Positions 12,801-23,432 of a stretch of 64,000 bases of DNA are shown one piece after another (position 1 is the stretch's first letter; every line of letters begins with the position of its first letter). Made by a program: the position numbers and the translations under genes. The notes under the pieces were generated by a model. The model was not told the DNA's origin, ran no database searches, and worked only from the letters and a program-made list of their open reading frames with translations. The stretch covers positions 205,191-269,190 of the forward strand of contig MU130477.1 of NCBI GenBank assembly GCA_015039465.1. The letters are read 5' to 3'. The stretch comes from Phlegmacium glaucopus (taxonomy: Eukaryota; Basidiomycota; Agaricomycetes; Agaricales; Cortinariaceae).

Positions 12801-13201
12801 TAAAGTACGTGTTATAAATGGCGTTAAGTTGTGATTTAAAAAAAGCTAACCTTGGGATTTACAGACTTCACGGTCGACCTGTAAACATCAAATCTTCAAT
12901 CGATGTGAGACTTATTTCGGCCAATCGATCACCTACGAATTTGCACTAGATACATAGTTACGGTCCCGGACTTGGGTGAAAAAAAAAAAAGTAAGTAAGA
13001 TCAAGCAGTTGTATAACTGGCGTCCTCACGCTTGAAGGATTGATCTGATGAGGGGTCGGGATCAGAGATGGATTGAATCGAAAAAGACATGGGATGTTGT
13101 GCGATAGTGGGTTCATTTTCTTGACGCAAACTTGGACGCCTGCCTTCTTCACCAGCTAGCTGAGTATTCTGCTCCAAGTTTGCTTGCTTGATGTCGGGCA
13201 T
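9844..13201 (-). CDS. AIG1/GIMAP-like GTPase with two tandem G domains
   Basis: The likely start is the ATG at 13201 (MPDIKQANLEQN). A long disordered PQE-rich N-terminus follows, spread over exons at about 13200-12370. G domain 1 has IGPSGSGKST (P-loop), DTPGFNDT (G3) and TTTMWDEVD (G4-like). It ends at about 11224 with QQEMEDNR, followed by a GT donor. Manual splicing through two short introns and a tiny exon (KATGKAN) stays in frame and enters G domain 2: MGPTGSGKST, DTPGFDDT, ATTMWDDID. A basic coiled-coil tail follows, ending at 9844. Known relatives are GTP-binding membrane-associated switch proteins. No membrane segment is seen. Alternative: two adjacent genes; but the second half has no room for its own promoter or start between 11050 and 11224. 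The exon 1-2 junction was not resolved. Confidence 0.6.
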
Positions 13202-13226
13202 CGATGGGTTGGATAGCAAGGAAGGG

Positions 13227-13360
13227 GTCTGCAGATGTTAACTGAACAAGATGTGCTTTCAGAATCAAAAACACGAGGCCACATCGTGTACCAGCAAGGC
13301 GTCACTACTCTATGTCATCCGGATATGGCAAAGATCCATGCAAAGATTGGGTTGTTATAG
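13227..13360 (-). repeat. Duplicated GTPase 5' flank, copy 1 (copy 2 at 14762-14892)
   Basis: The block from GGGGTCTGCAGATGTTAACT through the stretch with CGTCACTA-TCTATGTCATCC recurs at 14762-14892 upstream of the second GTPase gene, with few differences. It marks the shared promoter and leader of the two genes. Confidence 0.8.
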
Positions 13361-13605
13361 TATATTCCGTGGAAAATGAGGAAAATGAGAGGTTAAGTAG
13401 AGCTGTAAGGTTTCTCAATGGTAGAAAGATTTCTTCGTGCCAGCAGGGTTAGGGAGAGAATAATCGTTCGCTGAATGAATAATGGATGAATGAAGAAATG
13501 CTACCAAAAAGTGTATGCACTCGGATGGAATACGGGTGGAAACTGATGCATGAGAATTGGCGTCGACAAGCTGAATTGCCAATTACCATACTAGTAAGTT
13601 GGATT

Positions 13606-14752
13606 TCATAGATTTGAAAAACGCAATGTGATTTTACTAAAGTTCTCTGTCATCTTCACATGACGTCGCCCAAGCGGCAGCCTCAACCTCCGCATCTCAT
13701 TAACCGTCGACTCCAAACTGATCTTCAATTTCTCATGTTCCTCCCCCAATGGTTCCAAAGTCATCTTATCACGGCTTGAGCGCTTCATTTCATTTCGAAC
13801 CTGGTGAAGTAGCTCTTCACGTTTCCTCACGAGATACTCCATCTTCGAAAAAAGCTGCTGTCCAGCGGAGGTCGCAGGGAGCTTCTTGCGCATATCTACC
13901 ATTTCTCGTTGGAGTAGAATGGAATTTCGTGTATTTGCTGCGTCGATTAAAGGATCAATGAGGGTAAAAGCAGATTCTCGAGTCTGCAGGAATCGACCAG
14001 TCGTAGAATTACGATCCAACATAGCTCGCCAATATTTTGATTTAAGCTCTTCCTCCCGTGCCGCTCCCGTTGCATCGTCAATGTCGTCCCACATCGTCGT
14101 CGCTAATATGACATTTTTGAAAGAGTTTTTACCGCAGAGCTCCTCAAACATCCGTAGATTCTTTAAAGGCGTGCCGACCATCCGATTGTCAGTTATCCGG
14201 TGGAAATAGAGTAAGCCGCTCAGTAAATTATTCTTCGCATATCTGCAGAATTAACATTTTAAGACAATGTTATGCCATAAGGTCATCCGCGGCGAAAAAA
14301 AATACATACGTTGATTTGAGCCAATCGACAACCATTTTGAGGATATCTGTATCGGACTTGTTCGTATTGCCGAAACCTGGGGTATCCACGAACACCAGAT
14401 CACCATAAGCCAGCTCTGGCATGGAAATTCTGACGTTATTGACTTCGTTCGTGCATGATTTTAAGGTATGCCCCACACCGATCTCAAAGTCGGTGATGAT
14501 ATTTATGAACTGGTGGTTGCCGATGTTAGGTAATCCTTCGGAACATGCAAAGGACGTACGGTGCTTTTCCCTGAACCAGTTGGGCCCATGACGCTGCATA
14601 TATGTAACCATTATGAATTGTGATGAATGAAGAGGGTAACCGTGAGAAATGACGCACGCAATGATTATATCGTCTGGAGATAAGTCATCTGTCTCCACTA
14701 GTCTCGCTAAAGCCCCTTTCCAAGATGCAAAAAAACCTTTAATGTTGGACAT
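13606..14752 (-). CDS. AIG1/GIMAP-like GTPase, single G domain
   Basis: Four exons (14752-14658, 14593-14560, 14509-14310, 14242-13606) sum to 966 bp, giving 321 residues. The start MSNIKGFFASWKGALARL is followed by the P-loop MGPTGSGKST split over introns, DTPGFGNTNKSD (G3) and ATTMWDDIDD (G4-like). A basic helical tail is likely a coiled coil (MRKKLPATSAGQQLF, NEMRRLRLPLGRR). The body is nearly the same as G domain 2 of the 9844-13201 gene, while the first five codons and the 5' flank match that gene's start. It therefore looks like a segmental copy that lost the N-terminal region and G domain 1. The frame is intact, so it may be functional. G5 was not identified. Confidence 0.75.
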
Positions 14753-14761
14753 CGGCAGGTA

Positions 14762-14892
14762 AGGGGTCTGCAGATGTTAACTGAACAAGATGTGCTTTCA
14801 GAAAAACACGAGGCCATATCGTGCACCAGCAAGGCGTCACTAATCTATGTCATCCAGATATGGCAGTGATCCTTGCAGAGATTGGATTGCAT
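14762..14892 (-). repeat. Duplicated GTPase 5' flank, copy 2
   Basis: Matches 13227-13360 (see there). Lies directly upstream of the single-G-domain gene. Confidence 0.8.
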
Positions 14893-15051
14893 AGTGCAAA
14901 ATGACAAGGTTAACGTTGGACCAACATTGGGGTCATTCTGCTCATTACTGCTGACAAAGCGCTTACACGGCTTCTGCCGCGTGTCATACAACACCAGGTG
15001 ACTGCAAATCTTAAAGTACATGAAAATACAAGGCAGAACATTGTTTGAGTG

Positions 15052-17613
15052 CTATGAGAATCTAGTAGACGGTTCATCATTCGTAGTGTCGGGATCGTAT
15101 ATGATTTTCGCCGCAGTTCTATAGATCAACATCAATCTGTCAGTACTAGCTCTATGTTTCCCAATCAACTGAAGTGGGACTCGCCGTTTCTCAACTCCCT
15201 AATGTATCAAATCTATCAGGTCAATATATATACACAACGACATTGCTTTACTCGCCTTGTCCTTGTAAACCACTTGTGCTTTCATCTCGGTCAACCCAAA
15301 TAGAAGAACAAGTTCATAATCCAGTCTGTAGAAAATACCTACTCCTGAAGTCTTGCTTTGAGCAGTCAAGGGCAGGTGTGACAAATCAGCCTCGATAGAG
15401 CATAGTTTAGTGTAATTATCTACAAAAAGTAGGGGACCCAGAGGGATGAGATATCTAAAAAAATGTATAATCTAGTTCAACGATGCTTACCTGTATCGAC
15501 GTCCTTCCACTTAGGGTCAACTTCACTTCCACGATAGCACCAAACGGAAAACGAAATAGATCTAAATTCAGATAGGGACTCTGTCTCTCTGAAATAAGTC
15601 CTCTTGAATTCCTTTGTTTCAGAAACTTGAATGTTCTGGTCCATTCAATATCAGCTACGAACCCACGAAAGATTAAGGGGGAAAGGTTGCCTTTGCTAGA
15701 ATGACATCGAAATAGTCACTAATCCGTTTGCTCCCAGAGATAGAGACAAAAGTCTTGGAGACTCGATCCAGGTGTTCCGAGTCAGATGAATCGTAAGGAA
15801 TATGGCAGAAGTCTCCGTAGGTAAGCTTTGAGACTCGAGTTCGCACGAAATGGTCAAGATAGAAAGATATAGCACCATCTGATACGGCCTTGTTCCTAAA
15901 GAAGTTCAAATGGATTGGGTTAGTACGGAAGGTCGACGTAAAGTTTGGAAAAAATACGTACACATGATTCTCAGGACGCAGAATGTTTAGCCCGAGTGGT
16001 GTCAATGCGTCATGTACCTTGTTGAAAAGCCAATCACTTGCTGCAAAGCCACCAACAAGGACGACATGCTAAGATCGGGAGAATATCATTGACATGAAAA
16101 TATGCCCAAGGCAAAGAAAACTGACGGATATCGTTTTGTGGGCGCTCTTTCTTTGATCCAATACCGCCTTGACAATGCAAGTCACAGAAGGTTCAAAGAA
16201 CGAAGCAACGTCAGTCCTAAATGAATCGTGTTAGTGTCGTGCGATGTACTGGAGACGAGGAGAAATCACCCCATGAGCTTCAGTTGGCCGAAGCGAATGT
16301 TATAGGTCTCATCGTTATCCCGAGTTGACCCGAATTTGATATACTGTGGTTCTTCGGCTTTTCTGAAGCGTAGTTTCGTCGTTTTATCAAAGCATCGAAC
16401 AATATGCTCAAGATCATCGATGAAAGGCGATTCTGCTAGGAAATCTGGGTCGATTTGAGCATAAATTTAGAAGATGAGTGGATAGCAAGGAGACATACTG
16501 TCTAAGAAGAGCCTTGCATGGATGCTGACGAAGACGGAGCCAAAGAAATGACCTAATAACGCGTGAATAAAATAGAATGGATGAAAATATAATCGCACAT
16601 TGTGGAGCAGCAACTTCTTCAAAGGTCTCTTTCGCAGCTGTCGTATTTCTACTATAAGAGCTCACATCAACAGTTCCGCCCCCTGCATCGACAATCGTGA
16701 CGCCGTCCCCGTCCTACATAACCAAGTTTTAGTCGTGCATTTTAGAAACCCACGAAGCTAACCCACCCTCATTGCTCCAGCAGGTAGTCCGTTCTGTATG
16801 GAGAAGTGCAAACTAGCTTCTCCTTCAGTCACGAATGAGAGACGACCATGTCCAGTTGTGGTATCGGGAATAAGCTTAGCGAGGACCGCGGCTCGACGCA
16901 TTTCACTCTGCTGGGTACCCTCCCATCCATTAGGATGCGAAAGAACAAAATCGATTTGATCTTTCACAGAATTCCACAAGTCGGGACCATTGGCATGGGT
17001 ATCTTGGATATAACTCGAAGCACACTCTAGGAGGTATCCAAGAAAATCAGCGAAAACTTCCACGACAGTCTTGTTCAGTGGAAGAGGGGGAATTTCGCTT
17101 GTAACATGACGTCCTGCACCAACTTTAGATCGAAGATGAAGTTTAAACCTGACATAGGTCAGTATTTGTAAATTGTAGAGATGCGAGGAGATAATCTAGC
17201 CTCTAGCCCTTACCATTCAGCTTTCACCCAGTTCTCATCTTCAGCAATCTCGTAAATGCCCTCCCGCATTGCCTCCGCACCGACCGCACGAACCTTTCCC
17301 GCGCGATCGTAGTAGATGATGGTGGGTATCTTGGAAGCACCACTGATGTGCTCATGAGCTGGGAACCTACGACGATCCTTGTTCAATATTTACAATCACA
17401 ATCTTCTCAACATAAAAGCCGTCACCTGGTGATTCCTTTGATTTCTGGTACTTGACCTGGGTCTAGAAGACTTATCAAGTGGCATCAGTTAGCATCTTGA
17501 ATAAAACCTGGTAGGGAGATGTACCTATACGAAATGCCACTGTAGGTCGTCCCAACATCGAAGGCAAGGACTAGTTTACGGCGGGCACCGCGGTAGACAG
17601 ATCTGGACGCCAT
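15052..17613 (-). CDS. HSPA12-like Hsp70-family ATPase, copy 1
   Basis: Starts at ATG 17613 (MASRSVYRGARRKLVLAF). The actin-fold phosphate-1 loop FDVGTTYSGISY follows at once. After short introns come RFPAHEHISGASKIPT, a long lobe with SFVTEGEASLHFSIQNG, the phosphate-2 loop IVDAGGGTVDVSSY, FDKTTKLRFRKAEEPQY, VLVGGFAASDWLF, and NKAVSDGAISFYLDHFVR. A beta-rich C-terminal part follows (GIFYRLDYELVLLFGLTEMK), ending in KIIYDPDTTNDE near 15060. This is the fungal Hsp70-like family related to HSPA12. It has an ATPase core but no typical DnaK-type substrate domain or EEVD tail. It is divergent to the peroxiredoxin gene at 18041. Both phosphate loops are intact, so ATP binding is likely; clients are unknown. 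Confidence 0.75.
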
Positions 17614-18040
17614 GGTAGATGGTGGGAAGGAGTTAACTTATACTGATATACAACTTTATACATACCAGGTACATGCATAGCCCTGCTTGCCGGTAACTGA
17701 CAAACAGTGACAGATCGATCCGCTACAGACTGTATTGGCAAAACAGAGTGCCAAAGATAATTAATACACAGGATGCTGTTTAGATAGGGATTAAATCATT
17801 GTTTGGGCCGTGGTAACTATGGAGATGTCATCTAGCCTTGATTATGACCATGTCTCCATGCATGAAAAGAAGCCTCAATGAAGAAAACAAAGAGAAATGC
17901 GAGGCCCTCCCGAGAGCTCGCCCAGCTCAGCCACTGTGCATGATACCTCACTGGCCCCTATCGCCTAATACCGAGCTGGTGTCGGCATCTCGGCCTATGG
18001 GTTTCTGAGTGCGAGCCCCTACCAGTGTACGACTATCACC
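17614..18040. promoter_or_regulatory. Shared divergent promoter region
   Basis: 427 bp separate the starts of HSPA12-like copy 1 (minus) and the peroxiredoxin gene (plus). A TATA-like GATATACAACTTTATACATA lies at about 17643-17663 near the Hsp70 start. No heat-shock element was identified with confidence. Confidence 0.35.
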
Positions 18041-19041
18041 ATGGCAGACTTCAAAGTATTACCAGACGAGGCTAACATTACAGAGGTATCTAATCTGGAG
18101 GTCTTTGACTTGAACGGCAACAAAGTCAAGTTCGGATCGATCTTTGAGAAGCAAAAGACAGTCGTCGTTTTCATTAGTAATTCAATTATTCTTTCTCATT
18201 GGCGTTAATGATAGTTGAATAGGGCATTTTTTTTGCGGGGTGCGATATCAAGTTCTCTCTTGGCTTTGATGTGCTTGACGCCCGCCGTATCAATGTCTTG
18301 ACACAGACTTGCCAGGTATACATCCCATCTGAAATACTTTCAGTCCATGAACTGATCTCATTCTTATAGGCTTATGTAGGACATCTGGGCACAGTTTCAG
18401 AGGAGGCGTTGGAAGCAGCAGGGACTAGGATTGTGGTCATTGGATGCGGAGAGTGGAATCCTATCAAGTCATATGCAGGTGTGTGCCTCCTTTCATTCAT
18501 GAGACTGTTCTACTAATACCAACTCCAAGAAACGGCCGAATTCAATGGCCAAGTCTTCGCTGATCCATCCCGTAAATTATATCACGCTTTAGGAATGAAT
18601 ATCGAGAATCTTGAACGTACTCCGAAAGGAGAGCAAAGTCCAAGCTATGTCCCTGTTAATCCCGTTGGTAACATTTTGCGGAGTGTCTGGGTAAATATTT
18701 CATGCTTAGCATCGTGATTATATAATCCTAACTGTTACTACCGTAGAGAGGACCCATGAAGAACCCAAGTCACATTGGTAAACAAGGAAATATCTCTCAA
18801 CTTGGAGGTGATTTCATTTTTGGCCCTGGTAAGCCAATCATATTTATTTATCCAGGCTATCGCTTTAATATTGAACCAATTCCAGGACCACAATGTACAT
18901 TTGCCTCTCGTATGAAGCACACAGAAGATCGTAAATAATCTCAACGTTCCAATTTCTGCTTATTTAATACTCAAAGGACCTATCTTTTCAGATCTTGAAG
19001 TGTCCGAACTTATGAAGCAGGCTGGCATATCTTTCCCTTGA
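18041..19041 (+). CDS. AhpC/TSA-type peroxiredoxin-like protein (PRXL2/AAED1 type)
   Basis: Eight exons: 18041-18176, 18223-18239, 18307-18315, 18370-18478, 18530-18690, 18747-18828, 18886-18930 and 18992-19041. They sum to 609 bp, giving 202 residues. Splicing yields VVVFIRHFFCGTCQAYVGHL, a thioredoxin-like active site with a C-x2-C pair, then RIVVIGCGEWNPIKSYAE, VFADPSRKLYHALGM and a C-terminal GGDFIFGPG. These are hallmarks of the PRXL2/AAED1 branch of the AhpC/TSA fold, thought to act as thiol antioxidants. The CGTC motif is built from a 17-bp and a 9-bp exon, so automatic models may miss it. The exact substrate is not known. The model is well supported by frame and motif continuity. Confidence 0.85.
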
Positions 19042-19566
19042 GTTTGAAAGTTGGATTTTACAGACTTGGGTTCTTTTTATGGTTCCTCTCTACGGTAGTA
19101 CAAGTTAAGATTAGATATCACGACGCTATGCATGAAATATTTACCCAGACACTCCGCAAAATGTTACCAATGACTCAGTATAATTACTCAGTCTACAAAA
19201 ATACCGCCACACATGTGGTGGAGTCGGAAGCAAGTTCAAGTTGGCTTCGAATTCCTATCCACCTTTTATCTTTTCAACGATGACAACTCTCAACTATGGG
19301 TGCGATCGGGCAACACAAAGTTCATACCACAGAACGCCTGACACGTCTAGGAGCCTTGTTGAAGGAGGACGTGAATGTGCAGGCGTTCATGGCGGGTTCG
19401 TAATTTCAAGCGAGGATCAGCGTAATAAGTGCAGTCGTTTATGTTTTGTAACTTCTGTTAAGACTATGGTCCCCCCTAGATTCTAGTGAATATCTGGCGT
19501 CGTGTGATCAAAAAAGAGCGTTTCATTTATGCGAGAACAACTTTGACGACGAGATTCTGCCCAAAC
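19042..19566. other. Intergenic, nothing recognised
   Basis: Between the peroxiredoxin gene and the broken HSPA12-like copy 2. Overlapping short frames have no domain content. Confidence 0.5.
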
Positions 19567-21051
19567 AATGTTTCTTTACTCGCCTTTTCCTTGTAGACCA
19601 CTTGTGCTTTCATCTCGGTCGACCCGAATAGAAGAAAAAATTCATAATCCACCATAGAAAGTACCTATTCCTGAAGTCTTATTTTGAGCAGTCAAGAGTA
19701 TCTGCGACAAATCAGCCTCGATAGAGCATAGTTTAGTGTAATTATCTACAAAAGTAGGGACCCAGACAATGAGATATCTAAAGGTATAATCTAGTCAACG
19801 AAGCTTACCTGTATCGACGTCCTTCCACTTAGGGTCAACTTCACTTCCAACGGAAAACGAAATAGATCTAAATTCAGATAGAGCCTCTGTTTCTCTGAAA
19901 TATGTTCTCTTGAATTCCTTCGTTTCAGAAACTTGAATGTTCTGGTCCATTCAATATCAGCTACAAACCCACGAGAGAATTAGGGGGAAATTGCCTTTGC
20001 TAGAATGACGTCAAAATAGTCATTAATCCGTTTGCTCCCAGAGATAGAGATAAAAGAGACTCGCTCCACGTGTTCCGAGTCAGATGAATCGTAAGGAATA
20101 TGGCAGAAGTCTCCGTAGGTAAGCTTTGAGACTCGAGTTCGTACGAAATGGTCAAGGTAGAAAAATATAGCACCATCTGATACAGCCTTGTTCCTAAACA
20201 GATGTAGATGGATTGAGTCAGTACGGAAGGTCAACACGTAAAGTTTGGAAAATACGTACACATGGTTCTCAGAATGTTTAGCTCGAGTGGTGTCAATGCG
20301 TCATATACCGTGTTGAAAAGCCAATCATTCGCTGCAAAGACAAGGGGTTCAAAATTTGATATTCTGTGGTTCTTCAGCTTTTCTGAAGCATAGTTTCGTC
20401 GTTTTATCAAAGCATCGAACGATATGCTCAAGATCATCGATGAAAGGCGAATCTGCTAGGAAATCTGGATCGATCTTAGGGTAAATTTAAAAGATGGGTT
20501 GATAGCAAAGAGACATACTGTCTAAGGAAGAGCTGTTGACGAAGATGGAGCCAAAAAGAAATGACCTAATGACGCGTGAATAAGAAAGGATGGGTCAGAA
20601 CGTGAAAATATAGTCGCACATTGGAGCAGCAACTTCTTCAAAGGTCTCCTTCGCAGCTTTCGTATTTCAACTATAAGAGCTCACATCAACTGTTTTCCGC
20701 CCCTTGTTTTCACCCAGTTCTCATCTTCAGCAATACTGCGTCTGCACCGACCGCGCGATCGTAGTAGATGATGGTGGGTATCTTGGAAGCACTGCTGATG
20801 TGCTTGTGAGCTGGGAACCTACGATGATCCTCGTTCAACATTTACAATCTTCTCTACGTTGAAGCCATCACCTGGTGATTCCTTTGATTTCTGGTACTTG
20901 ACCTGGGTCTAGAAGACTACCAAGTGCATCAGTTAGTATCTTGAATAAAACCTTTTAGGTGCATCGCAGGGAGATGTACTTATATGAAATGTCGCTGTAG
21001 GTCGTCCCAACATCGAAGGCAAGGCCTAGCTTACGGCGGGCACCGCGGTAG
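19567..21051 (-). pseudogene. HSPA12-like copy 2, broken
   Basis: Closest to copy 1. It lacks a start codon: homology begins at about 21051, within the residues after the start (YRGARRKLGLAFDVGTTYS). Near 20703 the exon encoding the phosphate-2 region runs straight into the WVKAE exon. This removes roughly the 540 bp that encode the middle of lobe I and the first part of the phosphate-2 exon. Later parts are recognisable (SDGAIFFYLDHFVRTRVSKL, KRINDYFDVILAKAI). Smaller deletions and a fused or degenerate exon near 20340 are also seen. Not expected to give an active ATPase. Confidence 0.75.
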
Positions 21052-21130
21052 GCAAACAGTAACAGTGATTGACAATCAATAACATTAGCAGAGAATGTTT
21101 ACGTGTAGGCTAAGTGCTGGTGAACGTAGT

Positions 21131-21420
21131 AAGCAAGGTGGGTGAAAGCGCACAGGACCCGAGAAGCAATATTGGGTAAAGAGACAAGCTGCGCGACTTG
21201 TGTCTTGGCGAACCCAGTTAGAATAACTTCTCGAATCAGAATGTGGTAGAAGTTGTAAGTTTGCATTATTATTAGGGAGTGGTGGGTGAGGGCGAAGTTG
21301 CCAGCAAGCTCTGAGAGGGAACATTGAGAGTTGTAGAAGAAGCGTGTGACGCTTTGTCAATCGTTCCCTCAAAGACTTAATTCTAATCTACGCTCATTCT
21401 TTGCTAAGATGAGAATGTTG
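21131..21420 (-). mobile_element. End-to-end deletion derivative of the DIRS-like element
   Basis: The left part (AAGGTGGGTGAAAGCGC, ACCCGAG, AGAGACAAGCTGC, ACCCAGTTA) matches 4322-4450. The right part (AAGAAGCGTGTGACGC, CTCAAAGACTTAATTCTAAT, CTCATTCTTTGCTAAGA) matches 9498-9583. About 5 kb of internal sequence is absent. It lies about 20 bp past the TIM50 stop and probably forms part of its 3' UTR or terminator region. Confidence 0.65.
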
Positions 21421-21442
21421 ACCTTGCGAAGGAGTACAAGCA

Positions 21443-23228
21443 TTACTTCTTCTCAGGAGAATGAGATCCCGGAACGGCAGTCGCAGGCACAGCTGGCTCA
21501 TCCGTCTTGCCCGCAAACCGATCCATCGCCTCCCAAAGGTTCCCGGGTATTTGAGCTGCCATAGCCTGTTGGTCTTCCTGCAAGAGCCTCTCCAGCTCGT
21601 CTTTTTGACGTTCAATGTTGGCTCGATCTAGTTGGTAATCTTTTTGGGCCTCTTGCCGCTTTCGCTCAAGATACGTTGGCGGAGGTTCGCTTCTGGTGGT
21701 AGCCTGAAGAAATAATATTTGAATGAGAAAGTTCGTAAAGAAAAGACCAGGTTACGAACTGCGGAGACGAGGCCGAATAAGTTACGGAAAGAAGGGGCGG
21801 TCACTGAAGGCTTATGTTTCGCATTCCATTCCGCTATATGTTTGGCTTTGGCTTTGGCTTCGGTCTTGGCATATTCGAGAGGAACGTCTTTGCCTTCGTA
21901 TGCTTTGAGAATCGGACGAACATCCGGCGGACTGTAGATAGCGATCGCTGGGAAATACAAGTCGCAGTCAGAATAAAATTAACGTAGAAGGGAGTATTTA
22001 CATACATTCGAGGAACGGAATCATTGCGACAAGACCTTTATCTTTAGGGTCTCCTTTCCATTTTGGAAGCACGACCGCGTTTTGAGGGTGGGTGGAAACG
22101 TGATCGGGATCAGTGTCAAGCATAATCACTTTTGATAAGTCGCGGTTTAGATACGACAGATCCTAAGCAATGAACGTTCAAAATTGTGGCTATGGGGAAG
22201 GTGAAAGCGTACCTTGACTATTTTTCCATCGACGAAGCGCGTAGCTTCGCGATATAGGCGGTACATAAGGTACAAGTGATATCGGTCCAGCTGATCGAGT
22301 ATGGGATCGACGGTCTGATGTAAGGCGTAAGAGGTGTACGAGTTTCGGAGGAAGACAGAAGCTGACGCACGTAACCAGGTTGTGTAGTAAAAATGACGAC
22401 TTCATAAAATTGAGACATATAAGCAAGGAAATAGTCGACTCCAGGTCTCTTGGCGGTCCGCCAACCATGTTCACGCTGAGATATTGTTTGGCAATTGAGT
22501 CATTACGGAAACAGAAGGTGAACATACATCCCATTGAGACGTGACAAGGAGGTCGTCAACGGAAAGAAGGAGTGTATAAGGCTTTTGATATGGAGGTGGA
22601 TATGGAGGTGGTAGCAGTTCGGGCCAAGCCGGTTCAACAAAAACCTGGATTGGCCGTTTAATATAAAGAGAAAAATTGGACAACGACCTTCTAAATCCTT
22701 ACATCAACTATACTCGTCAACCGCGTTTTCATCCTTCCCCACCGCGTTGACGGTGCGTCCTCGATTTTCTGGAGCCTTTAATATTGGTGAAATGACAAGT
22801 TTTTGTGAACAACGTACCATCTTCTTCATTTTTAGCTCATCTTCTTCCCAATCACGACCCATATACACCGCATTTGCACCGAGCGCCAAAAACAAGAGTG
22901 CCAGCGAGATTCGTGTCCTGGAGCGTCGTGTCCGTTCGCTTACCGTCTTGTATTCTTTTGATGACATGGCTCCCGTCCGTTGGGCTGCTTCCGAAGGTTC
23001 AGGGGGTGAGAAATCGAGCGTGGGGACGCTGGAGATGGGCGTTGGTTCCACCAGTTTCTTTGTTAGCGTCGAGTCGGCTGGCCCCTGCGTAGCCTCCGGC
23101 TTTTGGGGAAGTTTCGGCTTGATTTGCTTGCTCGAAGAAGACGGGAGTACAGGCGGCTTTTGGGATAAACATCTCACCGACTGTATTACAACACGACGAG
23201 GTATTGACCTGGTTAAAGCGGAGAACAT
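21443..23228 (-). CDS. TIM50: TIM50-type mitochondrial inner-membrane translocase subunit
   Basis: Start chosen at ATG 23228: [20 protein letters not shown] is basic and amphipathic, fitting a mitochondrial presequence. Next come a Pro/Ser-rich stretch, a single membrane segment ([19 protein letters not shown]), and across introns the FCP1/NIF-like domain. That domain reads [118 protein letters not shown]. The tail is charged and ends [10 protein letters not shown] at 21443. TIM50 is the presequence receptor of the TIM23 complex. The phosphatase DxD motif is altered to SVDD, as is usual for TIM50. Exon ends are approximate. Confidence 0.85.
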
Positions 23229-23432
23229 TCTCCAGACTGTCAAGCACGGTCCTCTTCGAGTTATGTTTATCCTTATTTTTGCCAATAATTCCTCTGGTCG
23301 TGACAATCACACTTGACCTGTTTCGGCATTCCGCGGAATTCGGCGTCTGCCGGAATGTTGAGCGTTATCTAGCGTTATCCAGAGCATAAAATAGATAAAA
23401 ATTAATAAATAAATAGGACTCGTTCGTCAAAG
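23229..23432 (-). promoter_or_regulatory. TIM50 upstream region
   Basis: Short region between the TIM50 start and the hAT-like MITE. It contains a duplicated GCGTTATCTAGCGTTATCC word near 23362 and an AT-rich stretch. No TATA box was assigned. Confidence 0.3.

Noticed and set aside
22747..23316. 189-residue plus-strand frame opposite TIM50
   Set aside because: Antisense shadow of the TIM50 N-terminal coding region; no domain content.
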